A DNA stretch of 5,769 bases from assembly GCA_030432855.1 (NCBI GenBank), contig JAUILM010000404.1:1-5769 (forward strand), in the 5' to 3' direction. The stretch is from Bacteroidia bacterium. GTDB lineage: Bacteria > Bacteroidota > Bacteroidia > Chitinophagales > Saprospiraceae. Under the pieces are notes generated by a model. The model was not told where the DNA came from. It worked only from the letters and a program-made list of their open reading frames with translations, and did no database searches. The first letter of the stretch is position 1; each line of letters starts with the position of its first letter. A program made the translations under genes and the position numbers. This document shows, in pieces, positions 5,365-5,769 of the stretch.

Positions 5365-5769
5365 TTAATAGTCAGTCTTATTGCAAATTAGTTTGTAGTT
5401 AGTACTTCTTCCTCCTGAAGCTGACTTTTGGAGCACCCCTTTTTCAATTAAATTCTGAATATCCCGGAGTGCTGTATCCTGTGAGCATTTATTGATTTCA
5501 GCCCATTTAGAAGTTGTTAAATTTCCGAAGAAATCGCCAAAAAGAAGTTCAAGCACCTTTATTTGTCTTTCGTTAAATGTGACTGTCTTATGCTCGTTCC
5601 AAAATCTATGTTTGGACATTATCTTTTGGACTATTGTTGCTGAAGCATCAATTGAATTCTTCAAGCAATTTAAGAACCAAAACAACCATGGTGTAATATC
5701 CAGGGTTCCTTTCTGTGTTGACTCAAGTATGGTATAATATTCCTTGTTCTGTTCTCTAATTTGTGAAGA
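5365..5769 (-). CDS. Fic-family protein, C-terminal part (5' end outside window)
   Basis: The minus-strand frame is open from the stop at 5367-5365 through the right edge, giving 134 residues. An apparent start at 5685 is only an internal TTG; the codons before it read ..KEYYTILESTQKGTLDITPW, which is continuous with Fic proteins. The recognisable part is the region after the Fic core: a helix LFWFLNCLKNSIDAS, then FNERQIKVLELL, LTTSKWAEINKCSQDTALRD and a winged-helix end NLIEKGVLQKSASGGRSTNY. This matches the C-terminal wHTH of Fic/DOC proteins that carry the DUF4172 N-terminal domain. The catalytic HPFxxGNGR loop and any inhibitory helix lie beyond the window, so AMP-transferase activity cannot be judged. 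The gene converges on the serine hydrolase, with 27 bp between the two stops. Confidence 0.88.
   Translation of the reverse strand, partial: SSQIREQNKEYYTILESTQKGTLDITPWLFWFLNCLKNSIDASATIVQKIMSKHRFWNEHKTVTFNERQIKVLELLFGDFFGNLTTSKWAEINKCSQDTALRDIQNLIEKGVLQKSASGGRSTNYKLICNKTDY

Noticed and set aside
5365..5685. A stand-alone 106-residue DNA-binding protein starting at 5685
   Set aside because: The apparent start is an internal TTG and the frame is open to the window edge with residues that continue the Fic-family alignment.

Overview
The window looks like an accessory stretch of a Bacteroidota chromosome, most probably a free-living Cytophagales- or Saprospirales-like lineage. The signs are: a promoter matching the Bacteroidota form (TTG about 20 bp before TAnnTTTG), almost no Shine-Dalgarno sequences, a surface-protein tail of the 'NTWVG..W...W' type common in this phylum, a lipoprotein serine hydrolase with a DUF3471-like tail, and intergenic mosaics of short degenerate repeats. 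The taxonomic call is inference; no rRNA or marker gene is present.

Layout. 1-307 (+) is the 3' end of a large, probably secreted protein. 308-618 is a convergent intergenic region built from a 65-bp direct repeat present twice, each copy running into a degenerate 7-bp tandem array. 619-1980 (-) encodes a Tat-exported protein with polysaccharide-deacetylase-like features. After a short divergent region, 2125-2858 (+) is a complete higBA toxin-antitoxin operon, with a very clear promoter whose -7 element forms one arm of a perfect inverted repeat. 3057-3683 (+) encodes an unrecognised three-helix membrane protein preceded by a perfect 7-bp dyad. 3868-5337 (+) encodes a lipoprotein of the beta-lactamase/serine hydrolase family that appears to lack the segment carrying the catalytic tyrosine. 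5365-5769 (-) is the C-terminal end of a Fic-family protein, cut by the window edge and reading open through it.

How the genes work together. Only higB and higA form an evident functional unit: a ribosome-dependent mRNA interferase and its repressor/antitoxin, with overlapping stop and start. The other genes stand alone, in mixed orientation, with their own intergenic regions. The mix of a TA module, a Fic protein, an orphan membrane protein and a possibly decayed hydrolase suits a region of gene turnover. I see no integrase, transposase, tRNA, attachment site or CRISPR array.

Points most worth a second look: the missing Tyr motif in the serine hydrolase; the higBA promoter/operator geometry, which predicts a leaderless or nearly leaderless toxin mRNA starting at GTG; and the composite repeat with variable heptamer arrays. 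I found no convincing previously undescribed multi-gene system.
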